From assembly GCA_041391665.1 (NCBI GenBank), contig JAWKNO010000003.1, positions 1,240,001-1,304,000 on the forward strand: 64,000 bases of DNA, written 5' to 3'. Made by a program: the position numbers and the translations under genes. The stretch is from Bacteroidia bacterium (GTDB lineage: Bacteria; Bacteroidota; Bacteroidia; J057). Below the pieces are notes generated by a model. That model was given only the letters and a program-made list of their open reading frames with translations. It did no database searches and had not been told where the DNA came from. This document shows positions 54,383 to 63,128 of the stretch, piece by piece (positions within the stretch are counted from its first letter, which is position 1; each line of letters begins with the position of its first letter).

Positions 54383-55339
54383 ATGAATGAATATTTCAGA
54401 TCGATCATTCTGCAGCAAACCGGTGCTTCTTCTTTGGTAGAAAAAGAGATCATCCAGAAATTGTGGAGTGGCTACGGAAAAATCATGCGAATCGGCCTGA
54501 AAAATGCCTCTGTCGAAAGCGTAGTAATCAAACTCGTTCAGTCACCGCTGTCGTCCAAATCTAACAATCACCCCCGCGGATGGAACACCGATATCGGGCA
54601 TCAACGAAAGCTGAAGTCGTACAAAGTAGAAACTACCTGGTATGACATATACAGCCAAAGCAGCGCTGCCCGGCTGCCGCTATGTCTGGCCATCGAGACG
54701 CAAGATGATGAGGTGCTGATTGTGCTGGAGGATTTGGATATCGCTGGTTTTCCCTTACGCAAACGGTCTCTCACATGGGAAGAAATACAGTCCTGTCTGG
54801 CGTGGCTGGCACAGTTTCACGCAAGTTATCTGGGAAAAATTCCACACGGGCTTTGGGAAGCAGGCACCTACTGGCATCTGGAGACCCGACCGCAGGAATT
54901 AGCCGCATTGGATGATCAAAGGTTGAGAGAGGCTGCGCCTGCTATTGATGAGAAGCTCAATAGCTGTACTTACAAAACCTTTGTTCACGGCGATGCCAAG
55001 CTGGCAAACTTCTGTTTTGCGAAAAATGGGCAGGTTGCCGGGGTAGATTTTCAGTATACAGGGGGCGGCTGTGGAATGAAAGACGTGGCTTATTTTATCG
55101 GGAGTTGCCTCGACGAAAGCGCGTGTGAACGCCTGGAAACACAAATCCTGGATACCTATTTTGAGTATTTGCAAAGCGAACTGAATGAAAGAAATGAAGC
55201 ACTGGAAAAGGAATGGCGGTCTTTATACCGGGTAGCCTGGGCAGACTTTCATCGTTTTTTAAAAGGCTGGAGCCCCAGCCACTGGAAAATCAATAGTTAT
55301 AGCGAACGAGTAACCGCAGAAGTGATCAAAAACCTCTGA
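54383..55339 (+). CDS. Aminoglycoside-phosphotransferase-like (ecdysteroid-kinase-type) small-molecule kinase
   Basis: 318 residues from the ATG at 54383 (MNEYFRSIILQQTG). The protein-kinase-like fold shows VVIKLVQ (Lys50), LIVLEDLDIAGFP hinge, the catalytic loop FVHGDAKLANFCF (His202, Asp204, Asn209) and the metal-binding GVDFQYTG (Asp222). The closest pattern is the EcKinase/DUF1679 branch of the APH superfamily, which phosphorylates small alcohols. It ends 2 bp before the inositol-phosphatase-family gene, so kinase and phosphatase are co-expressed and may act on related small molecules. Confidence 0.85.
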   Translation: MNEYFRSIILQQTGASSLVEKEIIQKLWSGYGKIMRIGLKNASVESVVIKLVQSPLSSKSNNHPRGWNTDIGHQRKLKSYKVETTWYDIYSQSSAARLPLCLAIETQDDEVLIVLEDLDIAGFPLRKRSLTWEEIQSCLAWLAQFHASYLGKIPHGLWEAGTYWHLETRPQELAALDDQRLREAAPAIDEKLNSCTYKTFVHGDAKLANFCFAKNGQVAGVDFQYTGGGCGMKDVAYFIGSCLDESACERLETQILDTYFEYLQSELNERNEALEKEWRSLYRVAWADFHRFLKGWSPSHWKINSYSERVTAEVIKNL

Positions 55340-55341
55340 AT

Positions 55342-56169
55342 ATGGATCTACACCTACTTACCGACATGGCGATCAACGCAGCCCTTGCCGCAGGGGAAGT
55401 CATTAAAAAACACATGAATGAAGACGTGGCTGTAGAGAAAAAGCAGGGAGGCGTCAGCTATGCCTCTCAAGTCGTAACCGCAGTAGACAGAGCTTCTGAA
55501 GCCGTCATTCTCGCTCATCTGCTTCCCGCCTGCGATGAGTTTGGAATAGCCCTGTTATCGGAGGAGACCGAAGATGATGGGAGCCGGTTCATGCGAGATT
55601 TTTTTTGGTGCATCGATCCGATGGACGGAACGCTTCCTTTTATCAATAAACAACCAGGTTTTTCTGTATCGATTGCCTTAGTTGCAAAAGACGGTACGCC
55701 ATACATTGGGGTAGTGTTTGATCCCAGCACAGATACTTTGTACCATGCAATCAAAGGCTACGGAGTCTGTAAAAATAACAGCCTTTGGGAAATCAATCCC
55801 ATAAATAACCATTTGACCTACGTGACAGATCGAAAGCTGAAGGATACTCCCCATGCCGATGAAATAGAAAGCCTGCTACACCAACAGGCAGGAAAGCTGG
55901 GGTTGAATGGGGTACAGGAAATTGCAGGAGCCGGCGCCGTATTGAATGCCATTCGTGTACTCGAAAATGGCCCTGCCTGCATGCTAAAGCTTCCGAAAAA
56001 AGAAAACGGCGGCGGGAGCATTTGGGACTATGCAGCTACGGCCTGTATATACCAGGAATTGGGCTTGCCGGCGACAAACTTTGCAGGAGGAAAATTGGAC
56101 CTCAACAGAAAGGATAGCACTTTCATGAATCATGAAGGCGTCTTGTATGCTAATTTGAATTATAGATAG
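55342..56169 (+). CDS. Inositol-monophosphatase/CysQ-family phosphatase
   Basis: 275 residues. The Mg-dependent phosphatase motifs are clear: LLSEET (Glu74/75), DPMDGT (92-97) and the C-terminal IWDYAATACIYQE (W-D). Family members dephosphorylate inositol phosphates or 3'-phosphoadenosine 5'-phosphate; the exact substrate is not certain. The start lies 2 bp after the stop of the small-molecule kinase, forming a kinase-phosphatase operon. Confidence 0.88.
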   Translation: MDLHLLTDMAINAALAAGEVIKKHMNEDVAVEKKQGGVSYASQVVTAVDRASEAVILAHLLPACDEFGIALLSEETEDDGSRFMRDFFWCIDPMDGTLPFINKQPGFSVSIALVAKDGTPYIGVVFDPSTDTLYHAIKGYGVCKNNSLWEINPINNHLTYVTDRKLKDTPHADEIESLLHQQAGKLGLNGVQEIAGAGAVLNAIRVLENGPACMLKLPKKENGGGSIWDYAATACIYQELGLPATNFAGGKLDLNRKDSTFMNHEGVLYANLNYR

Positions 56170-56194
56170 CCGGCAACCCAACTGACTTCAGGCG

Positions 56195-59100
56195 CTACCA
56201 CTGCTTTACAGGCAACAGCATTTCCACCATAGTACCTTTGATATTGCCTTCAGGATCGACGATTTCGTGAATGTCGAGAGAGTACTTCTTGCGGGTCATC
56301 CGGGCAAACAGCGAAAGTCTGTCGAGCGTGATCTGCATGCCTTTTGACACGTGGTCATTGGGCCGGTCGGCGCGTTGTTTGCGGCTGGCCTCAATCCCGA
56401 TCCCGTTGTCGCTGATGGTGATCATCAGGTAGTCATCATCTTTTCGGGAGAGATTCACCTCAATCATGCCGTTGGCATCAAGCGGCATAATGCCGTGTTT
56501 GATGGAATTCTCCACAAACGGTTGCAAAAGCATCGGTGGAATCTGCGTTTCGCTCAATTCAATCCCGGGGCCAACATTGACTACATAGTCAAATTTTTCG
56601 GGGAAACGCATTTTCTCCAGCGAAAGATACAGTTTCAGTCTTTCGATTTCTTCCCCCAAACTGATAAAGTCACTTTTGGTGCTTTCGAGGTTTTTGCGAA
56701 TCAGTTTGGCAAAACTTGAGAGAAATTTATTTGCAGAGATTTTGTCCTGCCGATGAATAAAATACTGGATCGACTGAAGTGCATTGAAGGTAAAATGGGG
56801 GTTCATCATGGCATATAATGCCTGATGTTCGAGCTGGAGTTTTTCGGCTGTATCTCTGATTTTTTGTTCTTCAATCTGCTGTTTCCGCCGGCTCCAAAAT
56901 ACCCAGTAAACACCAGAAGCGATTGACAAACCTAACAGCGACATGAGCAAAATAAACCACCAGGTCTGATAAACCGGATATTTGATCGAAAAGGAAAAAG
57001 AAGCAGGATTATTGTATTCCCAGTCATCGGCTTCTTTTTTGGCGATTACCTGAAAAGTATAATCTCCGGGATCAAGGTGTGCATAGGAAACCCGTGTTTG
57101 TCCCGGCAGGCTGTCCCAGTCTTTGCCGGTCAGCCCTTCCAGTCTGTATTTATAGATAAGTTGTTGTGAGCTTTTGAGGCTCAGCCCGATAAACTCAAAA
57201 TCTACCCGATTGTCATTGGGTTGCAATTGCGGCGGGTGAAAGAGCACACCTGATTTGGGGGGCATAAACTGCGCCTGTGCCCAGTTGGTATCGGCGGCAG
57301 ATCGCACTTCCGTAATATAGACAAGAGGCGGATAATCTTTTTCATCGCGCTGTGTGCCTACCGGTTTGGAAATTGCACCTTCCGCTGTTCCAAGCCAAAT
57401 ATTGCCCTTATTGTCAAGAAAGGCAGCATTTGCGTTACATTCGAGGCTGGGGAGTCCGTCTTTTTGGGTATAATGTTCAAACCGGGCACGGTCTGCACTT
57501 CCCAGAGAAAAACCGGAAAGATCCAGACGGTAAGCGCCATTCTCCGTAGCCACCCACAGGTACCGGCCTTTTTCCAGCACCAGCCCTACAACTGTATGCG
57601 CGCCGGGTGTCTCACTGATCCGGATACGGTAATCTGTGTTGCCGGAAATACAGGACAATCCCTCAGCACTTCCCACCCACAGGCGGTTTTGCCTGTCGCG
57701 AAGCAGGGTAATGACATTATTACCTATGGAACGGGCGGAGTCCATCACCGCAAACCTACCTTTTGAAAACCGGCATAACCCCAGAGAAGTGCCGATCCAT
57801 ATATCACCGGAAACAGAATCCATTTCAAAAGAGTAAACGGTATTGTCAGGTAAACCCTGATCGACAGAGTATCGAACAAAGCCGCCATTCCCCTTCCACA
57901 CAAAAATACCATTGTCGGTCCCTACCCATATATAGCCATTTTTATCCTCCGTCACGCAAAAAGCGGAGTTGCATTCCAATCCGTTTTCCCGGCCAAAAAC
58001 CCGAAACTGTGCGCCATCATAGCGGGTCAGAGTACCATTATAGGAAGAGAACCAAAAATGTCCTTTGCTGTCCCGAAAACTGGAACAAATATCATTTCCC
58101 CCCAGCCCGTCTGTCACCTGGTATTTCCGTATTACTCTTTTTCCGTCATACACATTGATACCACGGTCTTTGGTACTGATCCAGATATTGCCGCGGCGAT
58201 CCTGAAGGAAAGACTTGGCCAGGTTGGAAGATAGGTCGTCATCCATGTCCAGGGTTTCAAAAACGCCTTCGGTAATTTTTCGCACGCCCCCGCCGTCAGT
58301 GCCAAACCAGAGATTCCCCTCTGCATCCAGTAAGGCGGAGCGCATCTGAAAATCAAGCATCCGGTCATTTCTCACCAAAGGAAAAAACTGCCCCTGGTGA
58401 TATCTGACAATTCCCTTACCAGTACCCATCCATACCTGCTGGTGAAGATCTGCAATCAGGGAATATACATGATTGTCAGAAAACCCCAGTTTCAGGAGGT
58501 CGAAATGCTCAGTTTTAGCTTCGAAATAGCGAAACACCCCGCGGCTGGTCCCAATCCAGACAGCACCCAGCCCATCTTCGGTCAGCGAAAATACCTCCAG
58601 ATCATCGCTAAATGGGAAATCACGAAGCGCCCTGACTTCGGAAGAGTGGTCTTTCATATACAGCCCTTGTGTCGTGCCAATCCATACCTTGCCCGATTGA
58701 TCTTCGAGAAAAGAGAGAATATTTTTATTATTTTCTCCCGGCCATTGAAAAGGGTTTTCGACAAATGTTCCGTCTGAATAAAGAATAATTCCGCTGGACT
58801 TGGTGCCAATCCAGATATTGCCCTGGCGGTCTTCCATCAAAACCTCCACGACTTTATCTGCAATTTCTTTATGGCTGGAGAAATCCATAAACCGGTAGCC
58901 ATCGAAACGGTTGAGCCCTGCATCAGAGCCCACCCAGATATACCCGTCGCGATCTTCAATGATAGAAGAGAGGAATGTACCGGTCAACCCCTGTTCTGCA
59001 CCGTATGAGGCAAATTTATTGCCATCATAACGACTGATGCCCCGGTGAGTACCCAGCCAGAGATAACCGCGATGATCCTGCATCATGGTCATCACCTGAG

Positions 59101-59215
59101 ACTGAATCAGCCCATTTTGCGTAGTATAGCGAGTGACATTATAGACCTGAGCCTGAGCGGGTAGCAGGAGAATGAGTAAAAGAAAGGAGTAGATAATGGA
59201 AAGTTTCCTGATCAT
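56195..59215 (-). CDS. LytS-type sensor histidine kinase with periplasmic two-component propeller
   Basis: 1006 residues. A signal peptide is followed by about a dozen Reg_prop repeats (WLGTHRGISRYDGNKF, WVGSDAGLNRFDGYRF and so on) forming one or two periplasmic propellers. A Y_Y_Y domain (YKYRLEGLTGKDWDSLPGQTRVSYAHLDPGDYTFQV), one transmembrane helix (WWFILLMSLLGLSIASGVYW) and a LytS/YehU-type kinase follow (NPHFTFNAL with His807; N-box FVEN ~900; DNGIG ~936). These receptors often sense extracellular glycans. The usual LytTR response regulator is absent from the window, so this kinase is an orphan here. Confidence 0.93.
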   Translation of the reverse strand: MIRKLSIIYSFLLLILLLPAQAQVYNVTRYTTQNGLIQSQVMTMMQDHRGYLWLGTHRGISRYDGNKFASYGAEQGLTGTFLSSIIEDRDGYIWVGSDAGLNRFDGYRFMDFSSHKEIADKVVEVLMEDRQGNIWIGTKSSGIILYSDGTFVENPFQWPGENNKNILSFLEDQSGKVWIGTTQGLYMKDHSSEVRALRDFPFSDDLEVFSLTEDGLGAVWIGTSRGVFRYFEAKTEHFDLLKLGFSDNHVYSLIADLHQQVWMGTGKGIVRYHQGQFFPLVRNDRMLDFQMRSALLDAEGNLWFGTDGGGVRKITEGVFETLDMDDDLSSNLAKSFLQDRRGNIWISTKDRGINVYDGKRVIRKYQVTDGLGGNDICSSFRDSKGHFWFSSYNGTLTRYDGAQFRVFGRENGLECNSAFCVTEDKNGYIWVGTDNGIFVWKGNGGFVRYSVDQGLPDNTVYSFEMDSVSGDIWIGTSLGLCRFSKGRFAVMDSARSIGNNVITLLRDRQNRLWVGSAEGLSCISGNTDYRIRISETPGAHTVVGLVLEKGRYLWVATENGAYRLDLSGFSLGSADRARFEHYTQKDGLPSLECNANAAFLDNKGNIWLGTAEGAISKPVGTQRDEKDYPPLVYITEVRSAADTNWAQAQFMPPKSGVLFHPPQLQPNDNRVDFEFIGLSLKSSQQLIYKYRLEGLTGKDWDSLPGQTRVSYAHLDPGDYTFQVIAKKEADDWEYNNPASFSFSIKYPVYQTWWFILLMSLLGLSIASGVYWVFWSRRKQQIEEQKIRDTAEKLQLEHQALYAMMNPHFTFNALQSIQYFIHRQDKISANKFLSSFAKLIRKNLESTKSDFISLGEEIERLKLYLSLEKMRFPEKFDYVVNVGPGIELSETQIPPMLLQPFVENSIKHGIMPLDANGMIEVNLSRKDDDYLMITISDNGIGIEASRKQRADRPNDHVSKGMQITLDRLSLFARMTRKKYSLDIHEIVDPEGNIKGTMVEMLLPVKQW

Positions 59216-59234
59216 AGTGTTAATAACGGAATTT

Positions 59235-60626
59235 TCAGCGTTTTATCGGGACTACCTGCCGCGGATTTTTTTTGATATAGGAGTGAATGATCCTGCTTAC
59301 ATCCGGAAGATCTTCTCTTAACGGAATAAACTCTGTAATCGAAGTCGGGTCAGCAGAAAATTGAGAAAGATCCAGAAAACCATATCCCCGGTACACCCCA
59401 TTCTCCACCCACACGACGGATTGTTCTGAAGGATCCCGGCCTTCCCCCACGATAAGAAAACTTGCCATCTGATCTCTGCCATAACTGATTTCATATACCG
59501 CCTTCAGCACGCGTTCGTTGTAATCTTCTGCAGATTCTTCCTCGACACAGGCACCTTTACAGATATGGAGTTGATGGTGAAAACAACGGCCCGGGCCCTT
59601 TTCGGCGTCGTAGAGTTTGGGGCAAAGTTCAAATTTTCTGCCTTTACGCTCCAGCATACCTTCTGCTGAAGTTTTTTGCGAAAACCCTGCCAGAGGTCTC
59701 CGGTTTTCGTCGTATTTATCCACAAATAGTTTGAGATAGCCGGAGGGCGTTTCTTCTTTATAGACAGCATACTTAAACTTTCGCCGTCGCTGCGCGCGGT
59801 TGAAAGGCGGCTGCAGGCGTTTGATCTCCTCATTTTCCAGCAAAAGCGCTACCAATTCGCTGCCGGTAACTTCAAAGCCGATATCAACAATCTGTTCCAG
59901 CATCCGTATGCTGCGATTTGCTTTATAGGCACCCTGAAAGTGGGAGAGAATTCGTTTTCGGATCTGGTTACTTTTGCCTACATAGAGGATTTCGCTTTTT
60001 TCTCCGATAAAATAATATACTCCGGCCTCATCGGGAATCGCTTCAAGTACATTTTTATTGAGGTTTGGCGGAAGTTTAGCCATAGCGATTTCCTGATTCA
60101 TCAGGTCATCTTCGGAAGCCGGAGATTCGGGTGCGGTGAGCATCCGAAAAAGCTCCAGGGTGGCAGTGGCATCACCGGCAGCGCGGTGGCGGCTTTTGTT
60201 GGATATATTGAGCGCGTCACAGAGTTTACCCAGGCTATAGGAAGCCATTCCGGGAAATACCTTGCGGCTAAGCTTGACGGTACAGAGTTGTTTGCGGGAA
60301 AAGGTATACCCCAGCTGGCGAAATTCTTTCTGCACAAAGCTATAATCAAACCGGACATTGTGCGCCACGAATACCGCATCGCGGGTAACCTCAACAATTT
60401 CTCGGGCGACTTCAAAAAACCGGGGCGCGTCGCGCACCATATCATTGTCGATGCCGGTGATACGGGTAATAAAATCCGGAATAGGCATTTCCGGGTTAAT
60501 GAGACTTTCAAACTTCGCAACCACCTGCTCGCCATTGTAGCGGTAAATGGCTATCTCGGTAATCCTGTCAGATTTGGGATTTCCGCCAGTCGTCTCAATA
60601 TCTACAATAACAAAATCACTGGACAT
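59235..60626 (-). CDS. DEDDh exonuclease fused to GIY-YIG nuclease domain (DnaQ-UvrC/Cho-like)
   Basis: 463 residues from the ATG at 60626. The N-terminal DnaQ-like 3'-5' exonuclease has FVIVDIETTGG (Asp9, Glu11), FVAHNVRFDYSF and HRAAGDATAT. After a linker, a UvrC-type GIY-YIG domain starts at DEAGVYYFIGEKSEILYVGKS with following Arg and Glu residues, and the C-terminal part has a CFHHQLHICKGAC cysteine cluster as in Cho/UvrC relatives. This architecture occurs across Bacteroidota and Actinobacteria and is assigned to DNA repair. It lies downstream of ndk on the same strand. Confidence 0.92.
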   Translation of the reverse strand: MSSDFVIVDIETTGGNPKSDRITEIAIYRYNGEQVVAKFESLINPEMPIPDFITRITGIDNDMVRDAPRFFEVAREIVEVTRDAVFVAHNVRFDYSFVQKEFRQLGYTFSRKQLCTVKLSRKVFPGMASYSLGKLCDALNISNKSRHRAAGDATATLELFRMLTAPESPASEDDLMNQEIAMAKLPPNLNKNVLEAIPDEAGVYYFIGEKSEILYVGKSNQIRKRILSHFQGAYKANRSIRMLEQIVDIGFEVTGSELVALLLENEEIKRLQPPFNRAQRRRKFKYAVYKEETPSGYLKLFVDKYDENRRPLAGFSQKTSAEGMLERKGRKFELCPKLYDAEKGPGRCFHHQLHICKGACVEEESAEDYNERVLKAVYEISYGRDQMASFLIVGEGRDPSEQSVVWVENGVYRGYGFLDLSQFSADPTSITEFIPLREDLPDVSRIIHSYIKKNPRQVVPIKR

Positions 60627-60678
60627 AATATGCAACTGAAGCTACGGCTTTCAAGTTACACATTTTAGTGGAAATGAA

Positions 60679-60704
60679 GATGGCCATACAGTTGCATGGC
60701 CATC
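60679..60704 (-). terminator. Hairpin terminator candidate after ndk
   Basis: Perfect 9-bp arms GATGGCCAT and ATGGCCATC with an 8-nt loop, about 10 bp past the ndk stop. On the minus strand an A-tract precedes and TTCATTT follows; on the plus strand a run of eight T follows at 60706-60713. It could act in both directions. Confidence 0.55.
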
Positions 60705-60714
60705 CTTTTTTTTG

Positions 60715-61131
60715 CTAGAAAATCTCCAGATCAGAGAAGAAGTAGTGCGCTTCGCGGTGTGCATTTTCATCAGAGTCAGAGCCGTGAATGGCGTTTGCCT
60801 CGATTGATTTTGCATACAGTTTGCGAATTGTGCCCTCTGCCGCTTTCTGCGGATCGGTGGCACCGATTACTTCACGGAAGCTGGCGACAGCATTGTCTTT
60901 TTCGAGTACCATAGGTACACAGGGACCACTGGTCATAAAAGCAACGAGATCTTTGAAAAACGGACGTTCGCGATGGACATCGTAGAAGCCACCGGCTTCG
61001 CGTTCGTTCATGTAGATCATTTTCATGGCTTTAATTTTAAAGCCGGAAGCAAGGATGTGATCGATGATTTTGCCGGTATGTCCGCTGGCTACAGCATCCG
61101 GTTTGATGATCGTAAGCGTGATATTGCTCAT
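60715..61131 (-). CDS. ndk: Nucleoside diphosphate kinase
   Basis: 138 residues, normal Ndk length. It begins TLTIIKPDAV, has FFKDLVAFMTSGPCVPMVLE, IGATDPQKAAEGTIR and the active-site histidine in NAIHGSDS (His116), followed by the usual aromatic tail. It transfers the gamma-phosphate from ATP to other nucleoside diphosphates through phospho-His116. It is divergent from nrnA, sharing a 130-bp promoter region. Confidence 0.97.
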   Translation of the reverse strand: MSNITLTIIKPDAVASGHTGKIIDHILASGFKIKAMKMIYMNEREAGGFYDVHRERPFFKDLVAFMTSGPCVPMVLEKDNAVASFREVIGATDPQKAAEGTIRKLYAKSIEANAIHGSDSDENAHREAHYFFSDLEIF

Positions 61132-61261
61132 TTTAAAGTATGTTTCTGCTTATGGAATGCAAATAAGGTGCAAACTTAGGTCAACGGGGTTGATAATCCA
61201 ATTTTATACTGTGAATTTCAATTCGTATTTTCGCAGTCTTAAAATTACCGGGAATCATTTC

Positions 61262-62278
61262 ATGGAACAAATCGAAGCGTTAGCATCTCTTTTATCCCGT
61301 CCGGGACGCATTGCCATTACCACACACCAAAAACCAGACGGAGACGCGATGGGTTCCTCCCTGGGACTTTATCACTATCTGGTGAAATGCGGACACCGGG
61401 TTACGGTTGTTTCTCCCACCGAATATGCCGACTTCCTCAAATGGATTCCCGGTTCGGACAAGGTGCTGGTAGGGCCGAGTGACCCTGACCTCGCCCGCTG
61501 GACCTTTGACGGTGCCGACCTGATCTTCTGTCTTGACTTCAACGGACTGAGTCGTATCAACGAATTTGAGCCCATGGTCAGAGACAGTTATGCCAAAAAA
61601 ATCGTGGTGGATCATCACCCTGAGCCCGAAGGTTTTGAAGACCTCACCTTTCTCGATACTTCGGCTTCCTCCACTGCAGAAATGATCTACCGGATCATCG
61701 TGGCATTGGGAGACAGCGACAAGATAGACCTGCCGGTTGCGGAGGCGTTATATACAGGAGTGATGACCGATACCGGTTCATTTCGCTATACCAATACATC
61801 GGCTGAAGTCCACCGGATGGTGGCACATTTTATAGAAACCGGCATCAATGTCAATCGTATTCACGATCTGCTTTTTGCCAATTTTAGTGCGGAGCGGTAT
61901 AAATTTCTCGGCTACTGCCTGCTCAATTGTCTGCATGTACTCCCCGAATACAAAACCGCCTATATTAAGCTGGAGAAAGAGGTTTTCCGGCAGTTTAATG
62001 TAAAGGCTGGGGATACCGAGGGATTGGTGAATTATGCCATGAGTATAAAGGATATCAATCTCGCCATCCTGATTACAACCCAGGACGATCTGGTCAAAAT
62101 GAGTTTTCGCAGCCGGGGAGAGGTTTCTGCCAGTGAGTTTGCCAGAGAGTTTGACGGAGGCGGGCATTTTTACGCCGCTGGCGGCAAAAGCAAAGATTCG
62201 CTGGAAGAGACGGAAAAACGGCTGATGTCTTTGCTGGAAGAAAAAAAGGAAATTCTCCTCACCAATGCTATGGCCTAG
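61262..62278 (+). CDS. nrnA: NrnA-type oligoribonuclease/PAP phosphatase (DHH family)
   Basis: 338 residues from the ATG at 61262. Motif I is THQKPDGDAMGSS (21-33), the DHH motif is VVDHHPEP (Asp117-His119), GVMTDTGSFRYTNT follows, and the DHHA1 domain ends in FDGGGHFYAAGG. Members degrade nanoRNAs from 2-5 nt to mononucleotides and dephosphorylate 3'-phosphoadenosine 5'-phosphate. The longer frame upstream crosses the promoter region shared with ndk and is rejected. Confidence 0.94.
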   Translation: MEQIEALASLLSRPGRIAITTHQKPDGDAMGSSLGLYHYLVKCGHRVTVVSPTEYADFLKWIPGSDKVLVGPSDPDLARWTFDGADLIFCLDFNGLSRINEFEPMVRDSYAKKIVVDHHPEPEGFEDLTFLDTSASSTAEMIYRIIVALGDSDKIDLPVAEALYTGVMTDTGSFRYTNTSAEVHRMVAHFIETGINVNRIHDLLFANFSAERYKFLGYCLLNCLHVLPEYKTAYIKLEKEVFRQFNVKAGDTEGLVNYAMSIKDINLAILITTQDDLVKMSFRSRGEVSASEFAREFDGGGHFYAAGGKSKDSLEETEKRLMSLLEEKKEILLTNAMA

Positions 62279-62369
62279 CAGAAAATCACATGGGCAAATC
62301 GTTGAATGTTGGCGTTTAATAACTATATTTAGGGAATGGCCCATGCGGGCTGAGGAAAAATCCTCTCCT

Positions 62370-63107
62370 ATGAAAAACGTTTATCTGATCGCCCTTTTTA
62401 TGATTCCCCTGGTTCTCTTTTCTCAAAAAAAGGAGGAAAAGCCTATTTCCGGAGGATTTGAGCTGGGGTTTCATAAGACCAACCGAGGGGCGGGGATGGA
62501 ACTAAACTATATGATCGGGCCCGATGAAAAACAGATTATGCTGGGGCTTGATCTTTTTGCACTGAAAGAATTAAACGAATCGAATATCGAACCAGCTTTC
62601 GGTGCCGAACTGGGGAGAAAATACGTTTACGGGAAATTGAATTACTTTTTTGTACTCACCCCTTCTGCGGGCATTCAGAAAAATCTTTTCCGGTTAAATT
62701 CCATCAACCTTATCAATCTGCGGGGAGGAATCAAGGTCGGTCCGGCAATCGGCTTGCTTACGCCTTACTATCTGGAGATATTCCGGCCAGGACTGGGGAT
62801 ACCTACCGCCAATGACCGGCAGGTTGAAGCTTATGATCCAGGCATTCACACCTATTCCAAAATCTTTGGACGGGCCAGTTTTTTTGCCGGAAAACCCGCG
62901 TTTCGCCCGACATTGGGGGGAAGTATCAAGGGATATCTCATGGTTGATTTCGCCCGTTCTTCCCGTTATATCTCAGGGTGTAAACTCGGTGCCCATGCCG
63001 ATTTTTTTGCGAAGCCCGTACCGATAATGACCGGGTTGGATAAGTTGGAAAATCACCGGATATTTGTAGCACTTTCGATAGGGTTTATGATTGGAAACAG
63101 ATGGTAG
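62370..63107 (+). CDS. Secreted or outer-membrane protein of unknown function
   Basis: 245 residues from the ATG at 62370 (MKNVYLIALFMIPLVLFSQ), a Sec signal with cleavage at FSQ. The mature part alternates short amphipathic strands with aromatic ends (GGFELGFHKTNRGAGMELNYMI, RIFVALSIGFMIGNRW), consistent with a small outer-membrane beta-barrel. No specific family is recognised. It lies between nrnA and lipA with 91 and 21 bp gaps. Confidence 0.75.
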   Translation: MKNVYLIALFMIPLVLFSQKKEEKPISGGFELGFHKTNRGAGMELNYMIGPDEKQIMLGLDLFALKELNESNIEPAFGAELGRKYVYGKLNYFFVLTPSAGIQKNLFRLNSINLINLRGGIKVGPAIGLLTPYYLEIFRPGLGIPTANDRQVEAYDPGIHTYSKIFGRASFFAGKPAFRPTLGGSIKGYLMVDFARSSRYISGCKLGAHADFFAKPVPIMTGLDKLENHRIFVALSIGFMIGNRW

Positions 63108-63128
63108 GGGATTTTAGTTAATACTTAC

